DNA from: Pseudomonadales bacterium
Lineage (GTDB): Bacteria; Pseudomonadota; Gammaproteobacteria; Pseudomonadales; Azotimanducaceae
Direction: 5' to 3'
Assembly (NCBI GenBank): GCA_017642855.1
Contig: JAEPOO010000004.1
Coordinates: 100,984-164,983, forward strand
Length of the DNA stretch: 64,000 nt
Every line of letters starts with the position of its first letter. The first letter of the stretch is position 1. The notes below the pieces were generated by a model. That model did not search any database, had not been told where the DNA came from, and worked only from the letters and a program-made list of their open reading frames with translations. A program made the translations under genes and the position numbers. Positions 26,191 to 35,071 of this stretch are shown here, in pieces.

Positions 26191-26345
26191 TACTCTTCTA
26201 CTACTCAAAGAAAGGCACCCATCGATAGGGGTTTTTGCGTACAATAACGGCCTGGTCAGTCGGCCAGGGCTCAGGTTCACTCTTGCAGGCCTCCCATTCG
26301 TGTTTCTACACAAAAAAGAGGTTCATTTTAGTATACCGGTTAACC

Positions 26346-27605
26346 ATGAATCTGCTCATTGTTGGCATCAATCACCTTTCTGCCCCCGTTGAACTGCGGG
26401 AGAAGGTTGCGTTCGCGCCTGAACAACTGACGGACGCCTTGCATGATATCTCAGCCGGCGCCGAACTGGCAGAAGTGGCGATTCTGTCCACCTGTAATCG
26501 CACAGAAGTTATCGCAACCAGCCGAAAGACCGATAGTTCGCCGATCATTGGCTGGCTCGCAGATTACCATGGCATGGCGCCCGCGGATCTCGAGGCAAGC
26601 ATTTATACCCGATTGAACCGCGACGCGGCACTACACGCGATGCGCGTGGCCAGCGGTCTGGACTCGATGGTGATCGGTGAGCCTCAGATTCTCGGCCAGT
26701 TCAAAGACTGTTTCGAACAGGCGAGACGCATTGGGACACTGGGCACCGAGCTTGACCATTTGGCGCAGACCACCTTCCGAATCGCCAAAAAAGTCCGGAC
26801 GGAGACCGCCATCGGAGAAAACTCGGTATCCGTGGCGTCAACCGCTGTCACCCTGGCGGGTCAGCTATTCACTGATCTGACCGCCTGCAACATTCTGCTG
26901 ATGGGCGCGGGAGAAACCATAGAACTGGTGGGTCGCCACCTGCATACGGCAGGTATCAATAATCTCACCATCGCCAACCGAACATTAGACCATGCTCGGC
27001 GTCTCGCGGAGCTATTCGATGGCCAGGCCATCGATCTACAATCGATTCCCGGGAAACTGTCGGACATCGATGTCGTGATCGCATCCACAGCTTCGCAGCT
27101 TCCGATACTCGGCAAGGGGACAGTAGAGCGCGCACTGAAATCAAGGAAACACAAACCTATCCTGATGGTAGACCTGGCGGTGCCCAGGGATATCGAGCCG
27201 GAAGTTGGTGATCTGAGGGACATCTATCTTTACAGCGTCGATGATCTACAGGAAATCATCGACCTGAATCTCAGCAACCGGGAACAGGCTGCTAACGATG
27301 CAGAAGATATCGTTTTACAGGAAGTTGCGACCTATCGATCACGACAGGAAATGAAAGCGGCAGATGAACTGATCGTCCGATTTCGCGAACAGCACATGCA
27401 GCAAAAAGAATCTGAACTTGCGAAAGCGCTGACTCGACTGGAGAAGGGAGAAGATCCGGCTACAGTCGTCAATCAGTTGGCCAACCAGCTGACCAACAAG
27501 ATGATACATGCGCCCAGCGTACAGCTGAAAAATGCTGTCGCTGAAGGCGACGAAGCACTACTTAAAGCTATTACCAGGCTTTACGAACTGGAAAAGAACC
27601 GTTGA
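26346..27605 (+). CDS. hemA: Glutamyl-tRNA reductase
   Basis: A 419-residue enzyme for the first committed step of C5-pathway tetrapyrrole synthesis. Visible are the N-terminal MNLLIVGINHLSAPVELREK, the catalytic Cys50 in ILSTCNRTE, GLDSMVIGEPQILGQ and the NADPH-binding LLMGAGETIELVGRHL. ATG 26346 matches the family start; an upstream in-frame start would add unrelated residues. Its stop overlaps the prfA start (TTGA). Confidence 0.97.
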   Translation: MNLLIVGINHLSAPVELREKVAFAPEQLTDALHDISAGAELAEVAILSTCNRTEVIATSRKTDSSPIIGWLADYHGMAPADLEASIYTRLNRDAALHAMRVASGLDSMVIGEPQILGQFKDCFEQARRIGTLGTELDHLAQTTFRIAKKVRTETAIGENSVSVASTAVTLAGQLFTDLTACNILLMGAGETIELVGRHLHTAGINNLTIANRTLDHARRLAELFDGQAIDLQSIPGKLSDIDVVIASTASQLPILGKGTVERALKSRKHKPILMVDLAVPRDIEPEVGDLRDIYLYSVDDLQEIIDLNLSNREQAANDAEDIVLQEVATYRSRQEMKAADELIVRFREQHMQQKESELAKALTRLEKGEDPATVVNQLANQLTNKMIHAPSVQLKNAVAEGDEALLKAITRLYELEKNR

Positions 27606-28693
27606 ACAAATCTCTCAGGCATAAACTCGATCAATTACTGGACCGCTACGAGGAGCTTGGCGCCCTTCTGAGTGACAGCGAGATCATTTCGGATCAAGAC
27701 AAGTTCAGAGCCTATTCCAAAGAGTATGCAGACATCGAACCGGTCGTACATTGCTTCCGCGACTTTGAGTCTTCGACCGCTGAACTCGAAGATGCTCGCG
27801 TGATGGTTGATGATCCTGACCCGGACATTCAAGAAATGGCTCGCGCAGAAATCGAAGCGCTGGACGTTAAAGTTGAAGACCTGGACGCGCAACTTCAGAA
27901 GCTTCTGCTGCCAAAAGACCCTCACGATGGAAACAATGTGTTCCTGGAAATTCGAGCCGGTACCGGCGGTGATGAAGCCGCAATCTTTGCCGGTGACCTT
28001 TTCCGGATGTACTCCCGTTTCGCCGAGATGCAGAGCTGGCAGATGGAAGTTCTTAATGAACGACATGGAGAGCACGGCGGCTATAAAGAGGTGATTGCGC
28101 GAGTCGCTGGCAAAGATGCCTACGGGAAAATGAAATTCGAATCCGGTGCTCACCGTGTGCAGCGGGTACCGCAAACAGAATCGCAGGGAAGAATTCACAC
28201 GTCAGCCTGCACCGTCGCCATCATGCCGGAACTTGATGACATCGAAGAAATCGATATCGACAAGAACGATCTCAGAGTCGATACCTATCGCGCCTCCGGG
28301 GCCGGCGGACAACACGTCAATAAAACTGACTCAGCGGTTAGGTTGACCCATCTGCCGACTGGCATCGTGGTGGAATGTCAGGACGAACGCTCCCAACATA
28401 AGAACAAAGCGAGAGCCATGAGCCTGCTTCAAGCCAAGCTGCTGGACAAGGCTCAATCCGAGCAATCACAGGAGCAAGCTGAAACCAGGCGGAATCTTGT
28501 TGGCAGCGGTGATCGCTCCGAAAAGATCCGTACCTACAACTATCCGGACGGTCGTGTCACCGATCATCGGATCAACCTGACGCTGCACCGCCTGCCACAG
28601 ATCATGACCGGAGAACTGGATCCGATTATCGATCAACTGATCGTTGAGCATCAGGCTGACCAGCTGCGATCTCTCGGACAGGATGATGAGTGA
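27602..28693 (+). CDS. prfA: Peptide chain release factor 1
   Basis: A 363-residue factor recognising UAA and UAG. The GGQ peptidyl-hydrolysis motif is SGAGGQHVNKTDSAVRL. The stop-codon tripeptide PxT is P-Q-T (residues 190-192, RVPQTESQGR), where E. coli has P-A-T. It starts at TTG 27602, which overlaps the hemA stop by 4 nt, so translation is probably coupled. It is followed by prmC, whose product methylates the GGQ glutamine. Confidence 0.97.
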   Translation: MNKSLRHKLDQLLDRYEELGALLSDSEIISDQDKFRAYSKEYADIEPVVHCFRDFESSTAELEDARVMVDDPDPDIQEMARAEIEALDVKVEDLDAQLQKLLLPKDPHDGNNVFLEIRAGTGGDEAAIFAGDLFRMYSRFAEMQSWQMEVLNERHGEHGGYKEVIARVAGKDAYGKMKFESGAHRVQRVPQTESQGRIHTSACTVAIMPELDDIEEIDIDKNDLRVDTYRASGAGGQHVNKTDSAVRLTHLPTGIVVECQDERSQHKNKARAMSLLQAKLLDKAQSEQSQEQAETRRNLVGSGDRSEKIRTYNYPDGRVTDHRINLTLHRLPQIMTGELDPIIDQLIVEHQADQLRSLGQDDE

Positions 28694-29525
28694 GACCATC
28701 AGCGATCTCATCGAACGGTACTCCGGCACCCTGTCTCATATTTCAGACACACCTCAATTGGACTGTCAGCTATTGCTGACCCATGCATTAACCAAAGGCC
28801 GTGACTGGTTGTTTGCACACAGCGATGACACGCTTGACGGCCAGACGCAGACAAGATTTGTTGAACTCGTTAAGCGACGACAAAAAGGTGAACCCGTTGC
28901 TTACCTTACCGGCAGCAAGGGTTTCTGGAACAGAGAGTTTCAGGTCACACCTGCCACACTAATTCCCAGACCGGAAACGGAACTGCTCATCGAGATACTG
29001 CTTGAGCGGTTTGATGAATCACCACGAAGCGTCATCGATCTCGGCACCGGAACTGGCGCCATCGCGATCTCACTGGCAGCGGAGCGATCTGCCTGGCAGG
29101 TTCATGCCGTCGATATTGATGAAGACGCCGTACGTATTGCACAAAACAACGCGGCCGACCTGGACAATATCGACATTTCCCAGGGAAACTGGTTTGACGG
29201 GATCGAAGGAAGCTTCGATATGATTGTCAGCAACCCACCCTATATCGCCGCCGGTGATTCTCATCTCGAGTCCCTGAGGCATGAACCACTAAGAGCCCTG
29301 GCCTCAGGTGCGGAGGGTCTCGATGATATCCGCATGATTGTAAGCAAAGCACAAGAATTCCTGGCCGAGAAAGGCGTTCTGTTGCTGGAGCACGGTTATG
29401 ATCAACAGGAAGCCATCGTGACTCTTCTGGAGGAAGCCAACTTCAAACATATCGAACGCTTCAAAGATCTACAGGGGCTGCCACGTGCTGTGATGGCTCA
29501 ATCTCCACGGGATTCCACCGCATGA
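28686..29525 (+). CDS. prmC: Release-factor glutamine N5-methyltransferase
   Basis: A 279-residue SAM-dependent methyltransferase. SAM motif I is VIDLGTGTGAIAISLA, and the substrate motif NPPY is in IVSNPPYIAAG. It modifies the Gln of GGQ in RF1 and RF2. Two adjacent ATGs (28683, 28686) could start it; both overlap the prfA end. Its stop overlaps the moeB start. Confidence 0.95.
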   Translation: MSETISDLIERYSGTLSHISDTPQLDCQLLLTHALTKGRDWLFAHSDDTLDGQTQTRFVELVKRRQKGEPVAYLTGSKGFWNREFQVTPATLIPRPETELLIEILLERFDESPRSVIDLGTGTGAIAISLAAERSAWQVHAVDIDEDAVRIAQNNAADLDNIDISQGNWFDGIEGSFDMIVSNPPYIAAGDSHLESLRHEPLRALASGAEGLDDIRMIVSKAQEFLAEKGVLLLEHGYDQQEAIVTLLEEANFKHIERFKDLQGLPRAVMAQSPRDSTA

Positions 29526-30280
29526 TGAATGACGACCAGCTGTTGCGATATGCAAGGCACGTCATGCTGCCGGACATCGATGTCGAAGGTCAGGAAAAAC
29601 TCCTGGCAGCAAAAGTTCTGGTGATTGGATTAGGCGGTCTGGGTAGCCCGGTGGCGCTTTACCTTGCCGCCTCCGGCGTTGGCGAACTGATACTGGCTGA
29701 CTTCGATATCGTCGATCTCTCTAACCTGCAAAGACAGATCGTTCACTCAACGGCCATGATCGGCCAACCAAAGCCTGATTCCGCAAAGAAAACACTCCAT
29801 GACATCAATCCTGAAACACGCATCAGGACCATCAACGAGAGGCTCACACTGGATCAGTTGGAACAGGAGGTTAGGTCAGCCGATCTGGTGTTGGATTGCA
29901 CCGACAATTTCGAAGTTCGGTTCGCCATCAATGATGCCTGTCTCAGGCAGGGCACCACCCTCGTATCCGGCGCAGCAATTCGAATGGAGGGTCAACTGAT
30001 GGTGGTTGACGCCACTGATTCATCGATGCCCTGTTACCGCTGCCTGTACGAAGACGCCGCCGATGATCAGCTGAATTGTGCTGAAGCAGGCATTGCCGCA
30101 CCGGTGGTTGGCACCATTGGCACCCTGCAGGCATTGGAAGCGCTGAAACGGATCGTCGGCATTGGCGAGTCGCTCGCCGGTTATGTGCTGACGTTCGATG
30201 CTAGATACATGGAATGGCGAAAACTCAAACTACCACAGAGGGAAGACTGCCCGTCCTGCCAGGCGTATCGCAAAGGCTAG
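29522..30280 (+). CDS. moeB: Molybdopterin-synthase adenylyltransferase (MoeB/ThiF family)
   Basis: A 252-residue E1-like enzyme that adenylates the C-terminus of a small sulfur carrier such as MoaD. It has the nucleotide-binding VIGLGGLGSPVALYLA, the catalytic region DCTDNFEVRFAIND, and zinc cysteine pairs PCYRC and CPSC. No other molybdopterin gene is here, but the hemA-prfA-prmC-moeB order is common in gammaproteobacteria. It overlaps prmC by 4 nt and ends 1 nt from the convergent lipA. Confidence 0.93.
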   Translation: MMNDDQLLRYARHVMLPDIDVEGQEKLLAAKVLVIGLGGLGSPVALYLAASGVGELILADFDIVDLSNLQRQIVHSTAMIGQPKPDSAKKTLHDINPETRIRTINERLTLDQLEQEVRSADLVLDCTDNFEVRFAINDACLRQGTTLVSGAAIRMEGQLMVVDATDSSMPCYRCLYEDAADDQLNCAEAGIAAPVVGTIGTLQALEALKRIVGIGESLAGYVLTFDARYMEWRKLKLPQREDCPSCQAYRKG

Positions 30281-30281
30281 A

Positions 30282-31232
30282 CTAAAAAGTCCCTTTGGCC
30301 TGCAGGTCAGCGTGATAAGAAGAACGAACCAGAGGTCCGCTGGCAACCTGGTTAAAGCCCATTGAATGACCTGCTTCTGCCAGTTCTTCGAACTCATCGG
30401 GATGCACAAATCTTTCTACAGCCAGGTGATCTTTACTGGGTTGCAGATACTGTCCCAGTGTCAGCATGTCGACATTGTGCGCTCTGAGATCTCGCATGAC
30501 TTCGAGCACTTCGTCGTTCGTTTCACCAAGACCCAGCATAAGCCCCGACTTTGTCGGAACATTCGGGTTTTCCGCTTTAAATCGCTCAAGCAGGTCGAGG
30601 GACCAATCATAGTCCGCACCGGGACGCGCCTTCCTATAAAGACGAGGTACGGTTTCAAGATTGTGATTAAACACATCCGGCGGCGTAGCAGTCAGCGTTT
30701 CAACAGCGATACCCATACGCCCTCTGAAGTCCGGGACCAGCACTTCAATTGTGGTGCTCGTTGTGTGCGCACGAATGGCTGAAATACACGCAGCGAAATG
30801 TGCAGCACCACTGTCCTTCAAATCATCACGATCAACAGAGGTCACCACCACGTACTTGAGACCCATCTCCTGGACTGCCTCAGCGAGCTGCCTTGGTTCG
30901 TCCTCATCCAACGCCTTGGGGCTGCCGTGAGCGACATCGCAAAACGGACAACGCCGAGTGCAGATCTCACCCATAATCATGAAAGTTGCCGTGCCGTGAG
31001 AGAAACACTCAGGCAAATTTGGGCAGCTGGCTTCTTCGCAAACAGACGCGAGATTTCGGCGTCTCAAAATCTCCTTGATGCGACTGATTTCCGGATTGGC
31101 AGGAATCCGAACCCTGATCCATTCAGGCTTACGCGGCATGACCTCTGTGGGTATGACCTTTACCGGTATACGCCGAACCTTGTCTGCACCTCGCAGTTTT
31201 TCTCCGGGAACCATTCGGTTCTTGTTTGCCAT
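30282..31232 (-). CDS. lipA: Lipoyl synthase
   Basis: A 316-residue radical-SAM enzyme that inserts sulfur into octanoyl-protein. The auxiliary cluster cysteines are Cys65, Cys70 and Cys76 (CEEASCPNLPEC), and the radical-SAM cluster is CTRRCPFC (Cys91, Cys95, Cys98). The RSSYHA motif near the C-terminus (serine ligand) is present. It is the last gene of the cell-wall/lipoate cluster, 4 nt after lipB. Confidence 0.97.
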   Translation of the reverse strand: MANKNRMVPGEKLRGADKVRRIPVKVIPTEVMPRKPEWIRVRIPANPEISRIKEILRRRNLASVCEEASCPNLPECFSHGTATFMIMGEICTRRCPFCDVAHGSPKALDEDEPRQLAEAVQEMGLKYVVVTSVDRDDLKDSGAAHFAACISAIRAHTTSTTIEVLVPDFRGRMGIAVETLTATPPDVFNHNLETVPRLYRKARPGADYDWSLDLLERFKAENPNVPTKSGLMLGLGETNDEVLEVMRDLRAHNVDMLTLGQYLQPSKDHLAVERFVHPDEFEELAEAGHSMGFNQVASGPLVRSSYHADLQAKGTF

Positions 31233-31236
31233 CTCT

Positions 31237-31887
31237 TCAGATTGCCTGGTCTGTTATGGTAGCGGGAGCGCCATGATACCCGATTCGACGCCACAATATG
31301 CTGGTCAGACCCTCACCAAGTTCCTGCATATCAGCCTGAATACCCAGAGAAGTTGTATCAGTCACCTCCAGACCCGAGTAGCCGCAGGGATTGATCTGGG
31401 AAAACGGCGAGAGGTCCATGGCGACATTTAAGCTCAGACCGTGATAGCTGCGACCCTTTCGCACTCTGAGACCGAGTGCCGCAACTTTCCTGTCATCTAC
31501 GTAGACACCCGGCGCATCTCTTCGGGCCAACCCGATCACGTCATGTTGGTCGAGCAGCTCAATCACGCTTTCCTCGATCAGGGTCACCAGATCACGTACA
31601 CCAAGTTTATGGCGCCGTAGCTCAAGCATCAGATAAAGAACCAACTGCCCCGGACCATGATAAGTCACCTGCCCGCCCCTGTCTGATTGCACAACAGGAA
31701 TATCAGAAACATTGAGGAGATGCTCCGGTTTACCCGCCTGCCCCTGGGTAAATACAGCAGGATGTTCCACCAGCCAGATCTCATCAGGTGTGTCTTCTGA
31801 TCTGCTGTCGGTGAAGTCTTTCATTTTTTGCCACACCTCAAGATAAGGTGCTCGACCTAGATGTCGAATGAGGCAGGATTCAGGCAT
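31237..31887 (-). CDS. lipB: Octanoyltransferase
   Basis: A 216-residue enzyme that transfers octanoyl from acyl carrier protein to lipoyl domains. The family pattern GGQVTYHGPGQLVLY is present, the catalytic pair is Lys134 (DDRKVAALGLR) and Cys168 (INPCGY), and HGLSLNVAMDL lies between them. It overlaps ybeD by one base and feeds its product to LipA. Confidence 0.96.
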   Translation of the reverse strand: MPESCLIRHLGRAPYLEVWQKMKDFTDSRSEDTPDEIWLVEHPAVFTQGQAGKPEHLLNVSDIPVVQSDRGGQVTYHGPGQLVLYLMLELRRHKLGVRDLVTLIEESVIELLDQHDVIGLARRDAPGVYVDDRKVAALGLRVRKGRSYHGLSLNVAMDLSPFSQINPCGYSGLEVTDTTSLGIQADMQELGEGLTSILWRRIGYHGAPATITDQAI

Positions 31888-32153
31888 CAGAGAACCAGTC
31901 GTACCGATTCAATCAGTTTCAGTTCCGCAAACAGGTTTTCAATATGCGCTTCGCTCTGTGCAACCAGCAGAAAAGAAACAGAGATAAAGTTGCCCTTGCG
32001 CGAGGTACGCTGCGATATCCTGTCAGTCGTCATCGTCGGGTCGTGACGAATGACCACTTCACAGACTTCTTCGTGAAAGTTCGGACGTACATCTCCGACT
32101 ACCTTGATGGGATAGTCACAGGGATACGTTATCCTGATTTCATCGTCGCTCAT
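31887..32153 (-). CDS. ybeD: YbeD/DUF493 family protein
   Basis: An 88-residue ACT-like domain protein with the family segments ITYPCDYPIKVVG, RTSRKGNFISVSF and YrALxxxxxVxxVL-like end. Its role is unclear, but it is conserved between dacA/dacC and lipB. ATG 32153 overlaps the dacC stop (ATGA); a longer upstream frame would run through dacC. Confidence 0.93.
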   Translation of the reverse strand: MSDDEIRITYPCDYPIKVVGDVRPNFHEEVCEVVIRHDPTMTTDRISQRTSRKGNFISVSFLLVAQSEAHIENLFAELKLIESVRLVL

Positions 32154-33316
32154 GCTGCCAGCGGGTCGCCGCCAAAGAGTTTTAGGAAAAACAGTGCTAT
32201 GGAATCCCACAAACTGGCGAAGAAGCCACTTTCCTGCACTCCGTTCAGCGCGACAACCGGGATGATCATCGGCTCAGCACTCGGCAGTTGAATCTGCAGT
32301 TTACCCAGCACGTCACCTGCTTGAAGGGGCGCGTGGACTTCTGACTCCAGCATAATTTCCGCTTTAAGATCTTCTCTTCCCCCTCTCGGAATCGTAAGCA
32401 CCAGGTCTTCTTCAATACCGACCTGCACCGACTGGTGCTTGCCGCCCCAAACTCTCACCTGCTTCAGAGTCTCGTTTCCTGCATACAATCGCGCCGTTTC
32501 GAAGTAACGGAAACCATAGGTCAGTAGCTTCTGACTTTCAGCAGCACGAGCCTCTTCACTGGAAGCGCCCATCACAACCGATATCAACCTCATGTCGTTT
32601 CTTACCGCGGATGCCACCAGGCAATAACCTGCCGCTTCCGTGTGACCTGTTTTAACGCCGTCAACAGAAGAGTCACGAATCAGCAGCTTGTTGCGGTTGG
32701 GCTGGCGAATATTCGCGTAGGTGAAGGTCTTCTCTGAGTACATCTTATAGTGAGTTGGATACTCGTTAATCAACGCTACGGTAAGTGCGCTCAGGTCCTT
32801 CGCGGTCGTATAGTGATTGTCATTCGGTAATCCAGTCGCGTTAACGAAGTTCGTGTTCTCCATGCCAAGCTGAGCAGCGTACTGGTTCATGACATCCGCG
32901 AAGGCATCTTCACTGCCCGCGATATGTTCTGCCAAAGCAACGCTGGCGTCATTGCCAGATTGAATGACTATCCCCCTGAGAATGTCTTCAAGGCGGACTT
33001 TTGTGCCTTCCTGTATGAACATCCGTGAACCTTCCATACGCCAGGCTTTGATGCTGACGCTGACCTCATCATCGAGAGAGATTGAACCCCGTTCCAGTTC
33101 TTTCGCTGCGACATAACTGGTCATGATTTTGGTCAGGCTGGCCGGTGGCAGTCGCTGCTCTGCATTAAAATCCACCAGTGCTTCACCTGTCGCAGCATCA
33201 ATCAGCAGATAACCCTCAGCCGCCAGTTGCGGGGGCGACGGAATAATCACCGGCGCTGCCAGCACATGGGCACTCATCACCAGTGAAATAAAACAGAAAC
33301 TCAATCGACGCAACAT
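32150..33316 (-). CDS. dacC: D-alanyl-D-alanine carboxypeptidase (PBP5/6 type)
   Basis: A 388-residue periplasmic serine peptidase that trims peptidoglycan pentapeptides. It has a signal peptide (1-20) and the three penicillin-binding motifs: SLTK (60-63), SGN (120-122) and KTG (222-224). A C-terminal beta domain is followed by an amphipathic membrane-anchor helix (SLWDSIALFFLKLFG). It lies 26 nt after rlpA. The dacA and dacC names are interchangeable here. Confidence 0.95.
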   Translation of the reverse strand: MLRRLSFCFISLVMSAHVLAAPVIIPSPPQLAAEGYLLIDAATGEALVDFNAEQRLPPASLTKIMTSYVAAKELERGSISLDDEVSVSIKAWRMEGSRMFIQEGTKVRLEDILRGIVIQSGNDASVALAEHIAGSEDAFADVMNQYAAQLGMENTNFVNATGLPNDNHYTTAKDLSALTVALINEYPTHYKMYSEKTFTYANIRQPNRNKLLIRDSSVDGVKTGHTEAAGYCLVASAVRNDMRLISVVMGASSEEARAAESQKLLTYGFRYFETARLYAGNETLKQVRVWGGKHQSVQVGIEEDLVLTIPRGGREDLKAEIMLESEVHAPLQAGDVLGKLQIQLPSAEPMIIPVVALNGVQESGFFASLWDSIALFFLKLFGGDPLAA

Positions 33317-33342
33317 CGCGTCCTCCTAATGCTATCTAGCTT

Positions 33343-34107
33343 TCAATGTTCAACAAGCACGCGCAATGGCGTACCCAGATTGTTCTTCACGATGCGCGCT
33401 TCGATTTGTTCTTCCTCTTCCAGACTGGCAACCGGACCAACCCAGACTTTATGTAGCACCGCATCTTCAGTTTCGCTTATCAGGACCCTTGCCGGAACAT
33501 CTTCCGGCAGTATCGCGACAACTTCCGCCATAAGGCGTTCAGCGCCCAATTCTGAGCGAAAAGCACCAATCTGCAGGTAATAAGTTCCAGGGTCTTTCGG
33601 CGAGCCTTGAACCCGTTCGGGATGATTCACTTCATCCAATGCCTCAACGACCACCGGCGCCGTGCCCTGATGTTCGAATCCAAGTTCGCGCGCCGCACCA
33701 TAGGACACATCTATCAATCTGTCGTCATGGAAAGGTCCACGGTCATTGACCCGGAGCACCACGCTCCTGCCATTGTCCAGATTAGTCACTTTGACGGCAG
33801 TCGGCAAAGGGAGTTCCTTGTGCGCTGCCGTCATCGCATACATATCGTAGGTTTCGCCCATCGCGGTCAACCTGCCGTGAAACTTCTTGCCGTACCAGGA
33901 CGCGATGCCAATTTCTATGTAACCCAGATTTGACGGCATGATCTGATAGACCTTGCCGAAAACTTCGTATTCATTGTCTTTGAGAGCGGGTTTCTTTGCG
34001 CTAGTTGTCGGCACAGTTGTGCAGGAGGTCAACAGACATTGAACCAGCACAACGACGAGAAATATTCGAGACACAAGTGAACAACTAACGAGAGGCGATG
34101 GCAGCAC
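33343..34107 (-). CDS. rlpA: Septal-ring lytic transglycosylase RlpA
   Basis: A 254-residue lipoprotein (lipobox LTSC) with a double-psi beta-barrel domain (GIASWYGKKFHGRLTAMGETYD, RVNDRGPFHDDRLIDVS) and a C-terminal SPOR domain (YYLQIGAFRSELGAERL) that binds denuded glycan. RlpA cleaves glycan strands lacking stem peptides at division sites. The start is GTG 34107, inside the mltB 3' end; GTG 34074 is an alternative giving a compact signal peptide. Confidence 0.93.
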   Translation of the reverse strand: MLPSPLVSCSLVSRIFLVVVLVQCLLTSCTTVPTTSAKKPALKDNEYEVFGKVYQIMPSNLGYIEIGIASWYGKKFHGRLTAMGETYDMYAMTAAHKELPLPTAVKVTNLDNGRSVVLRVNDRGPFHDDRLIDVSYGAARELGFEHQGTAPVVVEALDEVNHPERVQGSPKDPGTYYLQIGAFRSELGAERLMAEVVAILPEDVPARVLISETEDAVLHKVWVGPVASLEEEEQIEARIVKNNLGTPLRVLVEH

Positions 34108-35071
34108 TGCCTTTTTTCAGTCCCTCACTGAGTTGGAAAACCGCCATCGCATACAACTTACTGTGATTGTAGCGGGTAATGACGTAAAAATTTTTCATCC
34201 CGATCCAGTACTCATCACCCATCTTTCCCGATAGCCGCATCGGTGAGACCTTCTGAGCTCTATCAAGCTCACCCAGGTCCGCTTTCATCCCCAGTGTTTC
34301 GAGCTCCCCAATAGACTTACTGGGTTTGAGGGATACGTTGAAAACGTCTTCCGTAACCCGCGCACCGTCCACTGGAATCGTTATGTCGGCATCTCGTTGC
34401 CATCCGTGTTCGCTCAGGTAATTCGCGACACTACCGATGGCATCCGTCGGGTTGTTCCAGATATCCCTGAAGCCGTCCCCATCAAAGTCGATTGCATAGT
34501 GCCGGTAACTGCTTGGAATAAATTGACCCAGGCCCATAGCCCCAGCATAAGAGCCTTTCAAATCTGTAATCATCTGCTTTTCTTCACGAGCCAGCAGGAT
34601 GAATTGCTTCAGCTCACCGCGAAAAAACTTGGATCTAGGAGGGTAGTCGAAGGACAGCGTCGCTAATGCGTCCAGCACCCGATAGCTACCACTAATCCGA
34701 CCGTACATGGTCTCTACACCAATAATCGCTGTGATGATCACCGGAGGCACACCATAAACACGATAGGCTTCCGCCAGAGCCTCACTGTGCTCTGACATAA
34801 ACTCGATACCCGAATTCGTTCTGCGATCGGTCAGGAAGATGTCCTGATATTCCGCCCAGGTCAGGCGCTTTTCTGCAGGTCTGCTGATCGCGTCAATGAT
34901 GCTTTGCTTGTATTCAGCGTGACTGAATATCGAGAGAAGCTCACGTTCATCAAACCCTTCTTCTTCGGCGAGTTCACGAACAAATTCCTGAACCTCGGGT
35001 CGATCTGTGTAATCGCTGGAAAACGAAGCCAGCGGCATCAAAAATAGAATCAGAATTAGAATTTTTTGCAT
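34085..35071 (-). CDS. mltB: Membrane-bound lytic murein transglycosylase B
   Basis: A 328-residue periplasmic transglycosylase. A signal peptide (to about residue 19) lacks a lipobox cysteine, so this copy may be soluble, unlike E. coli MltB. The catalytic Glu120 is in IIGVETMYG, and GSYAGAMGLGQFIPSSYRHYA with the DFDGDG segment follows. It cleaves peptidoglycan to 1,6-anhydro products. Its start shares a base with the rodA stop. Confidence 0.95.
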   Translation of the reverse strand: MQKILILILFLMPLASFSSDYTDRPEVQEFVRELAEEEGFDERELLSIFSHAEYKQSIIDAISRPAEKRLTWAEYQDIFLTDRRTNSGIEFMSEHSEALAEAYRVYGVPPVIITAIIGVETMYGRISGSYRVLDALATLSFDYPPRSKFFRGELKQFILLAREEKQMITDLKGSYAGAMGLGQFIPSSYRHYAIDFDGDGFRDIWNNPTDAIGSVANYLSEHGWQRDADITIPVDGARVTEDVFNVSLKPSKSIGELETLGMKADLGELDRAQKVSPMRLSGKMGDEYWIGMKNFYVITRYNHSKLYAMAVFQLSEGLKKGSAAIASR

